This document shows positions 33,148 to 42,343 of a DNA stretch of 49,192 bases, piece after piece. How positions within the stretch are numbered: the stretch's first letter is position 1; each line of letters starts with the position of its first letter. The DNA comes from Rhodohalobacter halophilus (GTDB lineage: Bacteria > Bacteroidota > Rhodothermia > Balneolales > Balneolaceae): contig NZ_MDWE01000019.1 of assembly GCF_001715195.1 (NCBI RefSeq), positions 1-49,192 of the forward strand. The letters run 5' to 3'. Position numbers and translations under genes: made by a program. Below the pieces are notes generated by a model that ran no database searches, was not told the origin of the DNA, and saw only the letters and a program-made list of their open reading frames with translations.

Positions 33148-35442
33148 CTATTTCACACCCGGCCTGTACTCCCGAATCATCTGCTCTTCAACATCTTCAT
33201 CCGTAAAAGCAACAGGTGTCATTCTGTTATTGACAAAATTCTGAAGCTGGTCGTTATAGTGCGGGGAATCCTCTTTATTGCTTTGTCCGTATGCCAGTAT
33301 GGTATAAGCTCGTGGAATATCTCCAAACTCGACGGCAAACACCCAGCCGTCGCCGCCCCGGACCTGAAGTTTCTGATCATCCTCTTCATGGTCTGTATAC
33401 CAGATCACTCTGTAGCAACCAAGCAAGCCTGTACATCCGCCCACGGCCAGATCCAGATCGCCAATCACAGCCCGGTGAACTTCGCCCCAGGGGAGGTTCC
33501 AGTGACCGTACCGATCCTTGGCTTCATCTATTGCCCATATAAATGACTCTACAGCGCGGTCATAGTCAGCAAGGCCATAGGGGGTGGATATAGGATTATC
33601 ATACGACCAAGGCTCTTTAAATAGTTTTTCGGGTGTAGCTGAATAACCTACCGACTCAGGCGAACCCTGCACCCGTTCACTGTCGGCCGTTGCCGAATAT
33701 CGGTTCCACCAGGTTTTAAAGAGCACACCTCCGCGGCTGTCTTTAGCAACCGTATTATCCCAATCTTTTATTAATTGAAGCGCCTCGGCAACTTCACCTT
33801 CCGGATTATTCTGTTCAACAGCTCTAATCAGATCATCTTTCACACGGTCGGCCATCAGCATCCGCTCACTGTGCTTCAGCTCTACAATATCTTCAAGCGA
33901 AAACTTCTCATCATTATGGACCAGTTCCAGGGAGTGCTGACTACGGAGCCGCAAAATCGGTTCAGGATAAAATGAAGGGAACATATCGGGAGTCAGCACC
34001 TCATTCAGATTGGTAAAATGGTAGGTGTCGTTCTCATTCCGCAGGTAACCGCCTTCAGGATTCTCGAGCTGCGGAAGCATCTCCCAATCGGTAAAATCTT
34101 GCCACATTTCATCAGACGACGTCACGTGAAAAGCAGTCGTGTCTCCACCGGCTTCATGGGGCCGATCGGGCATACTCGCATTCCAAACATAGAAAATATT
34201 CCCATCCGCATCGGCGTAGGTTAGATTTGATGAAACCCGGGCCCGCATCTGCATCGCCTCTTTCCACTCATCGAGGTTTTGGGCCTTCATCATTTTGAAG
34301 AACTGCTCTCCGGTTCTGAATTCACCGTCACCGGCCGACTTTATCACATAAACCTTGCCATCTTCCCGAAGGATGACCGGGCCGTAAGGTGTAGACCAAA
34401 ACTCACGGGTCTCCGTACCGATTGCCTCCCCAAATTTATATTCTACAGTTACTAATTCTTTTTCAAGCGGGACAGATGCTCCATCCAGTATATAATGATC
34501 CGGCTTGTTCGGATCTGCATCAAACGAATAGACTTCATCCAGATCAGGACTGTTATTTGTGGTTGACCATCCCAGCTTCTCATTAAATCCGCCGATAATT
34601 CCCACAGCCTGACCAATTCTGAAATCCCCGTAAAAATTGAATTTACCCGGCACTTTTACCTGAGCCTCATAATATCCTGCATCCCACGAGAGGTGAGGAT
34701 TTCTCACTAATATCGCATTTCCGGAGGTTGTCCGTTCCGGTGCAAACGCCCATACGTTAGACCCTACATCGGGGTGAGGCTCTTCAGCGCGGGCGGCTAG
34801 CCTGGCCCAGATTGTCTGATCCTCAAGCTGCAGGATTTCATTTTCAGATTGCATCAATGCCAGTTCATTATCACGCTCTTTTTGGCGTTGAAACGCTGAC
34901 AAGAAGGAGCGGACTGACCCGCTGCTTGGAGACACGATGTTTCTGGCATGAACATCATATGCGGTGTAGTGCGGCTTCACCCAGTCATCAAACTCATCCG
35001 GATGCAGTTCGATATATCGATTGACCCCTTTGGCGAAACCCTGAATAAAATCGCGTGTATCCTTTTCCAGATCCTGCCAGGTTTCTACAGCTCTTTTGTA
35101 TTCAAGCTTGCTCGACGCATCACTGTCAATTGCCGATGATCTCTCCGAACCGCTCAGATCATTAAACTTTGCCCACTCCCCTCTGGCCTTCAATAGCAAT
35201 TCGGCTACTCTTTCTCCGTAATCCTCCATTTGAAGATAACCAAGGGCAAATCCCGCTGCCTCGAGATTGTCGGCATTGACGTGTGGAACGCCATATTCTG
35301 TCCGGCGGATGATAACCTGATGAGACAGATCGTCGGGATCCTTTTGTTGTTGAAGATTAGGTTCATTCTCCGTTGCAGAAGAAGTAGCTCCGCACGAAAA
35401 GAGACTAATTGAGAGAAGTATAAGTGGTATTAAATATCGCAT
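33148..35442 (-). CDS. Penicillin acylase family protein (peptidase S45), lipoprotein
   Basis: S45 enzymes are Ntn hydrolases that cleave amide-linked acyl groups, for example from penicillins or acyl-homoserine lactones. The protein starts with a lipobox LFSC (Cys17), so it is tethered in the cell envelope. The alpha chain includes IIRRTEYGVPHVNADN and GYLQMEDYGERVAELL. Autocleavage should occur before Ser228 in PDVGSNVWAFAPERTTSGNA, making that serine the nucleophile, with RNPHLSW and TTNNSPDLDEVY following as expected. YGHWNLPWGEVHRAVIG and a final DWGGCTG-like region close the beta chain. Size (764) is standard. The natural substrate is unknown; acyl-amino acids or quorum lactones are both plausible. 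Confidence 0.93.
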   Translation of the reverse strand: MRYLIPLILLSISLFSCGATSSATENEPNLQQQKDPDDLSHQVIIRRTEYGVPHVNADNLEAAGFALGYLQMEDYGERVAELLLKARGEWAKFNDLSGSERSSAIDSDASSKLEYKRAVETWQDLEKDTRDFIQGFAKGVNRYIELHPDEFDDWVKPHYTAYDVHARNIVSPSSGSVRSFLSAFQRQKERDNELALMQSENEILQLEDQTIWARLAARAEEPHPDVGSNVWAFAPERTTSGNAILVRNPHLSWDAGYYEAQVKVPGKFNFYGDFRIGQAVGIIGGFNEKLGWSTTNNSPDLDEVYSFDADPNKPDHYILDGASVPLEKELVTVEYKFGEAIGTETREFWSTPYGPVILREDGKVYVIKSAGDGEFRTGEQFFKMMKAQNLDEWKEAMQMRARVSSNLTYADADGNIFYVWNASMPDRPHEAGGDTTAFHVTSSDEMWQDFTDWEMLPQLENPEGGYLRNENDTYHFTNLNEVLTPDMFPSFYPEPILRLRSQHSLELVHNDEKFSLEDIVELKHSERMLMADRVKDDLIRAVEQNNPEGEVAEALQLIKDWDNTVAKDSRGGVLFKTWWNRYSATADSERVQGSPESVGYSATPEKLFKEPWSYDNPISTPYGLADYDRAVESFIWAIDEAKDRYGHWNLPWGEVHRAVIGDLDLAVGGCTGLLGCYRVIWYTDHEEDDQKLQVRGGDGWVFAVEFGDIPRAYTILAYGQSNKEDSPHYNDQLQNFVNNRMTPVAFTDEDVEEQMIREYRPGVK

Positions 35443-35480
35443 GTGAATGGTTTGATTTTATTTGAGAACTAAGATGAAAA

Positions 35481-35597
35481 GCTCCCCTCCTTTTCAAGGA
35501 GGGGATTTAGGGGTGGTTGAAACCAAAAATCGGAACAGGTTCGAAGTCTAACCTGATCAAGACTAACTACCCATCCCCCTATGAAGGGGGATTTTTA
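35481..35597. repeat. Dispersed palindromic repeat, copy 3 (best preserved)
   Basis: TCCCCTCCTT (35483-35492) and AAGGAGGGGA (35496-35505) form a perfect 10-bp stem, then TTTAGGGGTGGTTGAA. At the other end ATCCCCCT (35573-35580) and AGGGGGAT (35585-35592) form a perfect 8-bp stem. Hairpins at both ends with a short unique middle match the general form of copy 1. Confidence 0.7.
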
Positions 35598-35599
35598 AA

Positions 35600-35627
35600 C
35601 TTTGGAAGTTTTTGAAACCTCCAAGGT
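35600..35627. repeat. CCTTGGAGGTTT-type hairpin, likely terminator of the amidohydrolase gene
   Basis: CTTTGGAAGTTT and AAACCTCCAAGG form an imperfect stem 5 nt from the amidohydrolase stop codon. The family also occurs at 33060-33090. Confidence 0.55.
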
Positions 35628-35631
35628 GTAT

Positions 35632-37221
35632 TTAATCAATTTGATTGCGGAGTACTTTACCAACCAGATCAGACGAAAACTCTCCGCCTTTCACCGCAAA
35701 CTTTCCGCTAATCAATACGTACTCAACTCCTTCCGATAGCTGGTGTGGATCATCAAATGTGGCTTTGTCCTGAATCCGGTCCAGATCAAAAATGGTGATG
35801 TCTGCAATTTGTCCGGTTTTAATCACACCGCGATCATGAAGATTAAACACCGATGCGGGCAGACTGGTCATACTTCGGATTGCAAAAGCCAAATCAACAG
35901 TTCTGTTTTCTTTCACATATTTTGAAATTTTTCTGGGGAAAGAGCCATAATTTCGCGGATGCACCACGCCTTCACCCATCTCAACCAAACCGCCATCCGA
36001 GCTGGTCATCATCCACGGCTGTTTCATAAATCGGGCCACATCATCTTCGTGCATATTGAATGAGACTATCTGTGGATTTCTTTCCTTAATCAGGTTCAGA
36101 GCTGCATCAATCGGGTTTTCACCCATCTGATCGGCGATAGCACTCAATCTAAGACCTTCGTATGATCGGTCAGGTGAATACGATGCAATCTGAATACTCT
36201 CAGCACCACCGCGCCTGGCAAGGTTTGCCTCCATCTCAACTTTAATATCGTCAATCAGTTCAGCATCGTCGAGCCGGTTCAGCATTTCGGCTCGGCCACC
36301 TTCACGTGCCCAGGATGGGATCAGCACAGCCGTCAGGTTTGTTGATGACGCCGGATAAGGGTATTGGTCGGCAAACACCTCGACCCCTCGATCACGGGCG
36401 CGTTCTACCCGGCTTACAACCGCTGCTGAATATCCCCACACTCCGGTTCCCAAAGCTTTAATGTGAGTAACAATTCCCGGAAGTTCTGCCTCTTCTGCAA
36501 TTCGGATCACCTCATCCACAGAGTAGATCAATCCAACATTATAGTCCGATTCATCCCGGATATGACTGCTGTAGACTCCATTATATTTTGATGCCACCTT
36601 TGCCAATTCAATCACCTCTTCCGTTTCCGCATAGGCGGCGGGTGTATAAAATAGTCCGCTAGACAGGCCAAATGCACCTGCTTTCATACCCTCTTCCACA
36701 ATAGATTTCATCCGCTCCAATTCGCCTGCATTAGGTGCACGATTTTCTTGGCCTAACACCTCCCTTCTTACACTGCCATGCGGAACAAACTGAACGACAT
36801 TTAAACCCAGTCCATGCTCTTCGAGAGCTTCGCGTTGTCCTGCAATATCGATGCTGCCTCCACCATCCGGATTGATCATAACCGTCGTCAATCCCTGGGC
36901 CAGCAGCGGTTGACCATGACTCAATGACTCATCGGCAAGTCCGGGACCTGAATGAGAATGGACATCAATAAATCCGGGCGAAACATATAGGCCGGAGGCG
37001 TCAATCACTTCATCGGCCGTTACGTTATCTGATTTTCCAATCCAAACAATCCGGTCGCCATTTATTCCAATATCTGCATAGTACCAAGGGTTACCGGTAC
37101 CGTCCAGCACTTTCCCGTTTTTGATGAGGATGTCGAAGGTATCAGTTAATTGTTGGGCTTTTAAATTAACTGGCTGAGCAAACCAACTGATCAGAAGTAG
37201 AAGAAGAGTAATCGTTTTCAT
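35632..37221 (-). CDS. Secreted N-acyl-D-amino-acid deacylase-like amidohydrolase
   Basis: The 529-residue protein has a signal peptide ending near LKAQ and the D-aminoacylase branch of the amidohydrolase fold. PGFIDVHSHSGPG supplies the HxH metal ligands, YSSHIRDESDYN and GIVTHIKALG further ligands, and MMTSSDGGLVEMGEG the catalytic aspartate. The C-terminal strand domain ends with IADITIFD and SGKFAVKGG. Characterised D-aminoacylases have a metal-binding cysteine in a TTVV-GNCG segment; here the equivalent reads TTVMINPDGGGS, without cysteine, so metal binding and specificity may differ. D-amino-acid derivatives or dipeptides are possible substrates. The export signal is unusual for this mostly cytosolic group. 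Confidence 0.87.
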   Translation of the reverse strand: MKTITLLLLLISWFAQPVNLKAQQLTDTFDILIKNGKVLDGTGNPWYYADIGINGDRIVWIGKSDNVTADEVIDASGLYVSPGFIDVHSHSGPGLADESLSHGQPLLAQGLTTVMINPDGGGSIDIAGQREALEEHGLGLNVVQFVPHGSVRREVLGQENRAPNAGELERMKSIVEEGMKAGAFGLSSGLFYTPAAYAETEEVIELAKVASKYNGVYSSHIRDESDYNVGLIYSVDEVIRIAEEAELPGIVTHIKALGTGVWGYSAAVVSRVERARDRGVEVFADQYPYPASSTNLTAVLIPSWAREGGRAEMLNRLDDAELIDDIKVEMEANLARRGGAESIQIASYSPDRSYEGLRLSAIADQMGENPIDAALNLIKERNPQIVSFNMHEDDVARFMKQPWMMTSSDGGLVEMGEGVVHPRNYGSFPRKISKYVKENRTVDLAFAIRSMTSLPASVFNLHDRGVIKTGQIADITIFDLDRIQDKATFDDPHQLSEGVEYVLISGKFAVKGGEFSSDLVGKVLRNQID

Positions 37222-37282
37222 AACAAAACTTTATCAATGGAAATTTTACAGAAATTGAGCTTAATATCTATAGAGCAAATCA

Positions 37283-37312
37283 AAAAAGCCTGGCGGAACT
37301 ACCAGGCTTTTT
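37283..37312 (-). terminator. Terminator after the S9 peptidase gene
   Basis: AAAAAGCCTGG (37283-37293) pairs perfectly with CCAGGCTTTTT (37302-37312). On the minus strand the stem runs into TTTTTT. It separates the S9 peptidase transcript from the amidohydrolase gene downstream. Confidence 0.9.
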
Positions 37313-37326
37313 AATATCAGAGTTCA

Positions 37327-39816
37327 TTACTTCACATGAACATCCAGCCAGTCAACCCATCGAGTCCACATATCGAGAAGGGTCTCTTCTGCAGCCGGTC
37401 CGTGTGCTTCATGCGGATACATATACATGGCCGCCGTTTTTCCGATTCCGTTCAGCGCGTGGAACATTCTGCGCGAGTTCGTCGGCCAGGTTCCAACATT
37501 TTGGTCTTCAGCACCATGATACATCAGCAGGGCTCCATCCAGCCTGTCTGCCCAGAAGATAGGTGACATCTGCATATATCGATCCATTCCTCTCCACAGA
37601 TCGCTGCGTTCCCGCTGGAATCCAAGTGGAGTAAGTGTTCGGTTGTAGTTACCGGCGCCGGCAATTCCGGCTTTGAAGAAAGAGGTATGAATCATCGCAT
37701 TGGATGTACCAAATGCACCGTAACTGTGTCCGCCAATCGCCATTCGATGACGATCAACATATCCGCGAGCTTCACTGCTGTCAATTACAGCCGTACTGTT
37801 CTGAACAATACTCCATACAAAATTATCATTCGACGTGCCGCTATCACCTACTATCGGCCAATCCGGTTTCAATACCGCATACCCGGCTTTTGCCATAATA
37901 TCGGCCGTCCGGGTTCCGATTCTCGGATAGCTGTTTTTGTTGTGCCGCCGTAGACTTTCATTATAATCTTCCTGATCATTATACTCGCGAGGGTAGTGCC
38001 AGATAAATCCGGGGAGGGGTTCGCCATCCCATTCAGGCGGCATAACCACTTCCATCCAGAATTCAATGCCGTCAGCTCTTGTCACTTTAAAACGATCGCG
38101 GGGTGCTTTGGCAAGAGCTTCATTATAGTCCCGGTTTTCCGTCAGCTGAGTTCGATCATTTGAATTCAGATCAACAATCCAGAAGTTCGGATACTCATCT
38201 GATGACTGACGCTCGATAATAATCTGGTCAGAATTGGATGTCAGAATCGACTCTACAGATTCGTAATAATCCTCCGAGCTTTGGAAAATTCGTTCGCTTT
38301 CCCCCGTCTCAATCTCCACACGGTCAATAAACGGGCGGGGAGCCTTTTCTTCTACATTTTCAAAGTATTCTGTTCCGGTAAGAAATACGTGAGAGCCTTC
38401 ATCATTCAGCCGAACTGCCCACCGGCCTGCAGGTGATGTTTGATAAGAAAGGTTTCCGGGGTTCGCGTAAAAATCATTTGTGTCGTATCGGTAGATTCTG
38501 AACGTCTCCTCTGTATTATCAGCGTAAACGGCAAAGAGCTCTTCGTTCCCGCCTCTTCGCTGGGTAATAAACAGAATATCACTATCAGCAGAGTAAGCGA
38601 CAGATCGCATTTCACGCTCCGACTCATAAATCACATTCTGATCATTCTCACCAAATGGCGGCAGCCATTGGATCACACGATCTGCAATTTTTGACTCTTC
38701 AGAGTCTTCTTCCTCTTCAGATTGATCTTCTGTCTCTTCTTCATCTTTTTCTTCGGGTTTAACCAATAAACTCAAACCTTCTCCGTCCGGACGCCACTGG
38801 ATATTTCTTCGGCCATTATCCTCCATGTACTCCTCATCCGAATCGCCCTCATTCGCTTCACTTGTCCGAAGGGTGACAAGAGCCTCTCCATCCAAATCCC
38901 AGATCTCTTCCGTCCAGCCAAACCGGCTTACCGGCACGATATAGGAAAATGGTTTTTGAATGGTTTGTACGATGACATGATCGCCGGAAGGCGCAGCATC
39001 TACATTTCGAATCATAGCCGGCGAACCGATATTTCTGGCTCTGCGGTTTTGCGTGTCAATTTTCACCAGCTGTCCGGTGATGTAGTACTCAAGCAGTTCA
39101 CCTTCAAACCGGTCTTCAAGTAGTGATTGATAGGTTCTGAGACTGTTATTGCCATCTGTGGTCGATCGAACAATCAACTCGGATGGGGTTTCCGGCCGAA
39201 CAGGCTCACTGCCCCGACGTTCAGGAATAAGAACCGCAAAAAGAGATCGGCTGTCGGCAGCCCACTGAATGGAGTTATGCATTGTTGCCAAAAGCGGTCT
39301 TCGGGTGATCTGCCTTGAATTCCCTGAACTTAAATCCGTTACGTAGATGTGTGTGGCATCTTCCGTATGACCGAGCCAAGCAATCTTTGAAGCATCCGGT
39401 GCCCACTCCACATTACTGATAGTGATATTATTCGGAGTTCGAAGCTCTCTGATTTCACCCGTTCGGGTATCCACCAGTTCGAGTCCGGTTGTGGCTCGCT
39501 GAGTCGTAAGAGATCGACCTCGATTAGCTTTTTTATCAATCTGCAGACCGGCAATATTGTAGTACGGTTTGGCAAAACTTGAAAGCGGAGTAATTCCCGA
39601 TCGCTTTCGATTCACAACAAAATTTCCATCGGGGCTAAAGTGATCAAACGAAACGTTTAAATGACTCGGTGCCAGAATTTCTTCAGAAATTTCTTCCGGT
39701 GGCGTGAGGTAGCTGTCGCTGAAATTTGGAGATTCCTGAGCTTTTCCAACCGTAACGATTAAAAAAAAGATCAGAGATGCAAAACAAAATTTCAATAAAT
39801 GGTTAAAATTAATCAT
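37327..39816 (-). CDS. Secreted prolyl-oligopeptidase family (S9) peptidase
   Basis: An N-terminal export signal ends near VGKAQ. Residues 50-560 form a beta-propeller with repeats such as NITISNVEWAPDASKIAWLG and SIQWAADSRSLFAV. The C-terminal alpha/beta hydrolase carries Ser698 in AIGGHSYGAFGTSN, the aspartate in MYHGAEDQNVGTWPTNS and the histidine in YPHEAHGPA. The overall layout resembles S9D glutamyl endopeptidases of Bacteroidota and plastids, so it may cut after glutamate. A highly acidic insertion (KDEEETEDQSEEEEDSEE, near residues 352-370) lies in the propeller and could be a surface loop. It probably digests peptides in the periplasm or outside the cell. Confidence 0.92.
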   Translation of the reverse strand: MINFNHLLKFCFASLIFFLIVTVGKAQESPNFSDSYLTPPEEISEEILAPSHLNVSFDHFSPDGNFVVNRKRSGITPLSSFAKPYYNIAGLQIDKKANRGRSLTTQRATTGLELVDTRTGEIRELRTPNNITISNVEWAPDASKIAWLGHTEDATHIYVTDLSSGNSRQITRRPLLATMHNSIQWAADSRSLFAVLIPERRGSEPVRPETPSELIVRSTTDGNNSLRTYQSLLEDRFEGELLEYYITGQLVKIDTQNRRARNIGSPAMIRNVDAAPSGDHVIVQTIQKPFSYIVPVSRFGWTEEIWDLDGEALVTLRTSEANEGDSDEEYMEDNGRRNIQWRPDGEGLSLLVKPEEKDEEETEDQSEEEEDSEESKIADRVIQWLPPFGENDQNVIYESEREMRSVAYSADSDILFITQRRGGNEELFAVYADNTEETFRIYRYDTNDFYANPGNLSYQTSPAGRWAVRLNDEGSHVFLTGTEYFENVEEKAPRPFIDRVEIETGESERIFQSSEDYYESVESILTSNSDQIIIERQSSDEYPNFWIVDLNSNDRTQLTENRDYNEALAKAPRDRFKVTRADGIEFWMEVVMPPEWDGEPLPGFIWHYPREYNDQEDYNESLRRHNKNSYPRIGTRTADIMAKAGYAVLKPDWPIVGDSGTSNDNFVWSIVQNSTAVIDSSEARGYVDRHRMAIGGHSYGAFGTSNAMIHTSFFKAGIAGAGNYNRTLTPLGFQRERSDLWRGMDRYMQMSPIFWADRLDGALLMYHGAEDQNVGTWPTNSRRMFHALNGIGKTAAMYMYPHEAHGPAAEETLLDMWTRWVDWLDVHVK

Positions 39817-39896
39817 GTTATGGCGTTCATTATGGTTTATGTATATGGTATCAACACTCTACAAACATTCTCGAAGACAGACAATTCACATTTACA

Positions 39897-39904
39897 TAAT
39901 TTTG
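39897..39904 (+). promoter_or_regulatory. Candidate -7 box for the hypothetical gene at 39984
   Basis: TAATTTTG matches TAnnTTTG; no TTG is seen at -33. The implied leader is about 75 nt. Confidence 0.3.
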
Positions 39905-39983
39905 CCAAACTATTCTCATTTCCATTTCTTTCAAAAAAAGGGTACAATTTCAATGAGTTATGCAAGCTAATTGAGACTCAATC

Positions 39984-40541
39984 ATGCAAAAGATTTCTGA
40001 CTTCGTTTTTTCTTATCCGCCCAATTTACAGGAGCTCGATCTTGCCACAATGGTGAGCATGTATCGTGACCGGGGAGAACCACGCCGCGCTGCCCCCGGA
40101 AAATATCTGGCTTGCGCCATTACAAAAAAACTAATTAAGGAGGCAAAGTGGTGGTTTGGACTCTACTACAGCCAATCGGCATGGGATGATCTGCTCACAA
40201 AAGGCTCGAACGGATATCCATTAACGGAGGCTGAGCTGAATGCGCTTGGATTGATCGTTACTTCCGAAGAACCCCCTCATAGAGAGTACGTCGAGAAAAA
40301 TATTGGCATTCTCCCAAAGCTGGCCTACCTAATTGTCAACGACATTAAACAGTTTGGGCTGATTGAGGAGGATGGCCAGGGTTTTCTGAACATTACATCG
40401 CACGGAGAGCAGGCTCTCCAGGGAATTTCTCGCCGTATCTACGGAAAGAGATTTGTCCCGGAAATGCTTCATGCATACCATCAAGATCCATCCCTCTCAA
40501 AAGATGACCGGACCGGGAGCGATCAGCCCTCACTTTTTTAA
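39984..40541 (+). CDS. Hypothetical protein with possible winged-helix C-terminal half
   Basis: I do not recognise this 185-residue protein. It is soluble, with no signal or membrane segment. The N-terminal half is rich in aromatic and basic residues (KKLIKEAKWWFGLYYSQSAWDD). The stretch near residues 110-150, LPKLAYLIVNDIKQFGLIEEDGQGFLNITSHGEQAL, has the rhythm of a winged-helix domain (helix, GLIxxD hairpin, IT-x-x-G-x-x-A-L). A DNA-binding role is thus possible but unproven. An exact -7 box TAATTTTG at 39897-39904 could serve it. The gene precedes argS by 122 nt and is divergent from the S9 peptidase. The C-terminal tail is polar and likely disordered. Confidence 0.65.
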   Translation: MQKISDFVFSYPPNLQELDLATMVSMYRDRGEPRRAAPGKYLACAITKKLIKEAKWWFGLYYSQSAWDDLLTKGSNGYPLTEAELNALGLIVTSEEPPHREYVEKNIGILPKLAYLIVNDIKQFGLIEEDGQGFLNITSHGEQALQGISRRIYGKRFVPEMLHAYHQDPSLSKDDRTGSDQPSLF

Positions 40542-40663
40542 TTCGGTTTCTGCCAAGAAATCAGCGTCAAAAAATCATATCTTCCATGCTGATTGCGGCA
40601 AACATTTTAGCCTTGCCATGAACAATTTTCAGCAATAACAGCACCTGAAGTAACCGGTATACG

Positions 40664-42298
40664 ATGGATCAATATCTGCAAGAAGCAATTCGAAAGGCTC
40701 TTTTGAACATGAATCTGGATGAGGATCAGATTCCCAAAATTGTGATTGAAACCCCTCGGGACCCCTCTCACGGAGATTCTGCAACCAACATTGCCATGCA
40801 GCTCGCTAAACCGCTTCGCAATAATCCGAGAAAAATTGCAGAGCAGCTTATTGACGAGATGAACCTGGACTCAAAAAAAGTCTCTTCGGTTGAAATTGCA
40901 GGGCCCGGCTTCATCAACTTCCGATATGCCACTGATTACCTCTACGACGAGCTGGAACACATATTGAGCAGCGGGGACTATTTTGGACGTTCCGATCAAA
41001 ATAGTGGCAAGCGCATTTTGGTAGAGTTTGTCAGTGCAAATCCAACCGGGCCGCTAACGGTTGGTCACGGCCGAAATGCTGTTCTGGGGGATACGGTTGC
41101 CCGGCTTTTTGAATGGACAGGTGCTGAGGTACAGCGCGAATATTACTTCAACAATGCCGGGCGGCAAATGCGCGTGCTGGGACAGAGCGTTCAGGCACGC
41201 TACCTCGAAGAACTTGGAAAAGATGCCGAGCTGCCGGAGGGCGGTTACGAGGGTGAATACATCAAAGAGATTGCTAAAACATTGGTCGAAAAGCATGGCG
41301 ATTCACTTCTAAATGAGGTTGATGAGTCGATCTTTAAAGCTGAAGCAGAGTCGGCAATTTTTGATGAGATCCGTAAAACTCTGGAGCGAATGAACATTGT
41401 AATGGACTCCTTTTTCAATGAAAACACTCTCTATGAAAACGGCTCCATCGACAAAACCATCGAAGAGTTTAGAAAAAAGGGTGTAGCGTACGACAAAGAC
41501 GGGGCCGTTTGGTTTAAAACCACAAAGTTTGGCAAGGATAAGGATACTGTGCTGGTAAAAAGCACCGGAGAACCCACCTATCGTCTGCCGGACATAGCCT
41601 ATCACGCCAACAAACTGGATCGTGGATTTGACCTCTGCCTGGATGTATTTGGCGCCGATCACATCGACACCTATCCCGATGTGTTAAACGGCATCTCGGT
41701 GCTGGGTTACGACAAACAGAGAGTCGATGTACTGGTCTATCAGTTTGTGACACTGGTCAAAGATGGCAAACCGTTCAAAATGAGTACACGAAAAGCCAAC
41801 TTCGTAACGCTTGATGAATTGATGGATGAAGTTGGAGAAGATGTTACCCGTTTCTTCTTTTTGATGCGTTCGCCCAATACCCACCTCGAGTTTGATGTGG
41901 CTCAGGCTAAAGAAGCAGGGGAGAAAAACCCGGTTTTTTATCTGCAATATGCTCACGCCCGCATTCAGTCGATTTTGAGAAAAGCGGCTGATGTTGCTGA
42001 CTTTTCAGAAAATGCTGATTTATCACAGCTCGTTCATGATGCTGAAGTAGCCCTGATCAAAAAGCTGCTTGGATTTCCCGAGGCGATTGAGCTTGCTACC
42101 AAGCACCGAGAACCTCATCGCGTCATTACCTATTTGAACGAACTGGCCTCCGGCTTCACAACCTTTTATCACGATTGCAGAATCTTGACGGATGATAAAA
42201 AACTGATGCAGGCCAGAACAGAATTAGCCAGGGCAACCGCTCAGGTATTGGCAAACGGTCTTTCAATTCTGGGAATTTCCGCTCCGGATCGGATGTAA
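40664..42298 (+). CDS. argS: Arginine--tRNA ligase
   Basis: ArgS charges tRNA-Arg. The N-terminal Add1 domain (residues 1-110) includes DPSHGDSATNIAMQLAKPL and VEIAGPGFINF. The catalytic core has the HIGH-equivalent VSANPTGPLTVGHGRNAVLGD (split here as VSANPTGPL and TVGHGRNAV, His135) and the KMSKS-equivalent KMSTRKANF (Lys372). The C-terminal anticodon-binding domain holds FYLQYAHARIQSILRKA and the DALR-type ending AQVLANGLSILGISAPDRM. Length (544) is normal for class Ia ArgRS of this group. A 15-bp perfect hairpin follows the stop and likely terminates it. No promoter box was identified upstream. Confidence 0.97.
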   Translation: MDQYLQEAIRKALLNMNLDEDQIPKIVIETPRDPSHGDSATNIAMQLAKPLRNNPRKIAEQLIDEMNLDSKKVSSVEIAGPGFINFRYATDYLYDELEHILSSGDYFGRSDQNSGKRILVEFVSANPTGPLTVGHGRNAVLGDTVARLFEWTGAEVQREYYFNNAGRQMRVLGQSVQARYLEELGKDAELPEGGYEGEYIKEIAKTLVEKHGDSLLNEVDESIFKAEAESAIFDEIRKTLERMNIVMDSFFNENTLYENGSIDKTIEEFRKKGVAYDKDGAVWFKTTKFGKDKDTVLVKSTGEPTYRLPDIAYHANKLDRGFDLCLDVFGADHIDTYPDVLNGISVLGYDKQRVDVLVYQFVTLVKDGKPFKMSTRKANFVTLDELMDEVGEDVTRFFFLMRSPNTHLEFDVAQAKEAGEKNPVFYLQYAHARIQSILRKAADVADFSENADLSQLVHDAEVALIKKLLGFPEAIELATKHREPHRVITYLNELASGFTTFYHDCRILTDDKKLMQARTELARATAQVLANGLSILGISAPDRM

Positions 42299-42302
42299 TA
42301 TC

Positions 42303-42335
42303 AGACCTGTCAGGTTTCAAAAACCTGACAGGTCT
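42303..42335. repeat. Perfect 15-bp inverted repeat between convergent genes, likely bidirectional terminator
   Basis: AGACCTGTCAGGTTT (42303-42317) and AAACCTGACAGGTCT (42321-42335) are exact complements with a three-base loop. It is REP-like and occupies nearly all of the 45 nt between argS and the methyltransferase. Confidence 0.8.
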
Positions 42336-42343
42336 TGGTTAAT

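Noticed and set aside
39799-40056. An 85-codon frame overlapping the S9 peptidase start and the gene at 39984
   Set aside because: It overlaps real genes at both ends, and its composition is unlike a protein.
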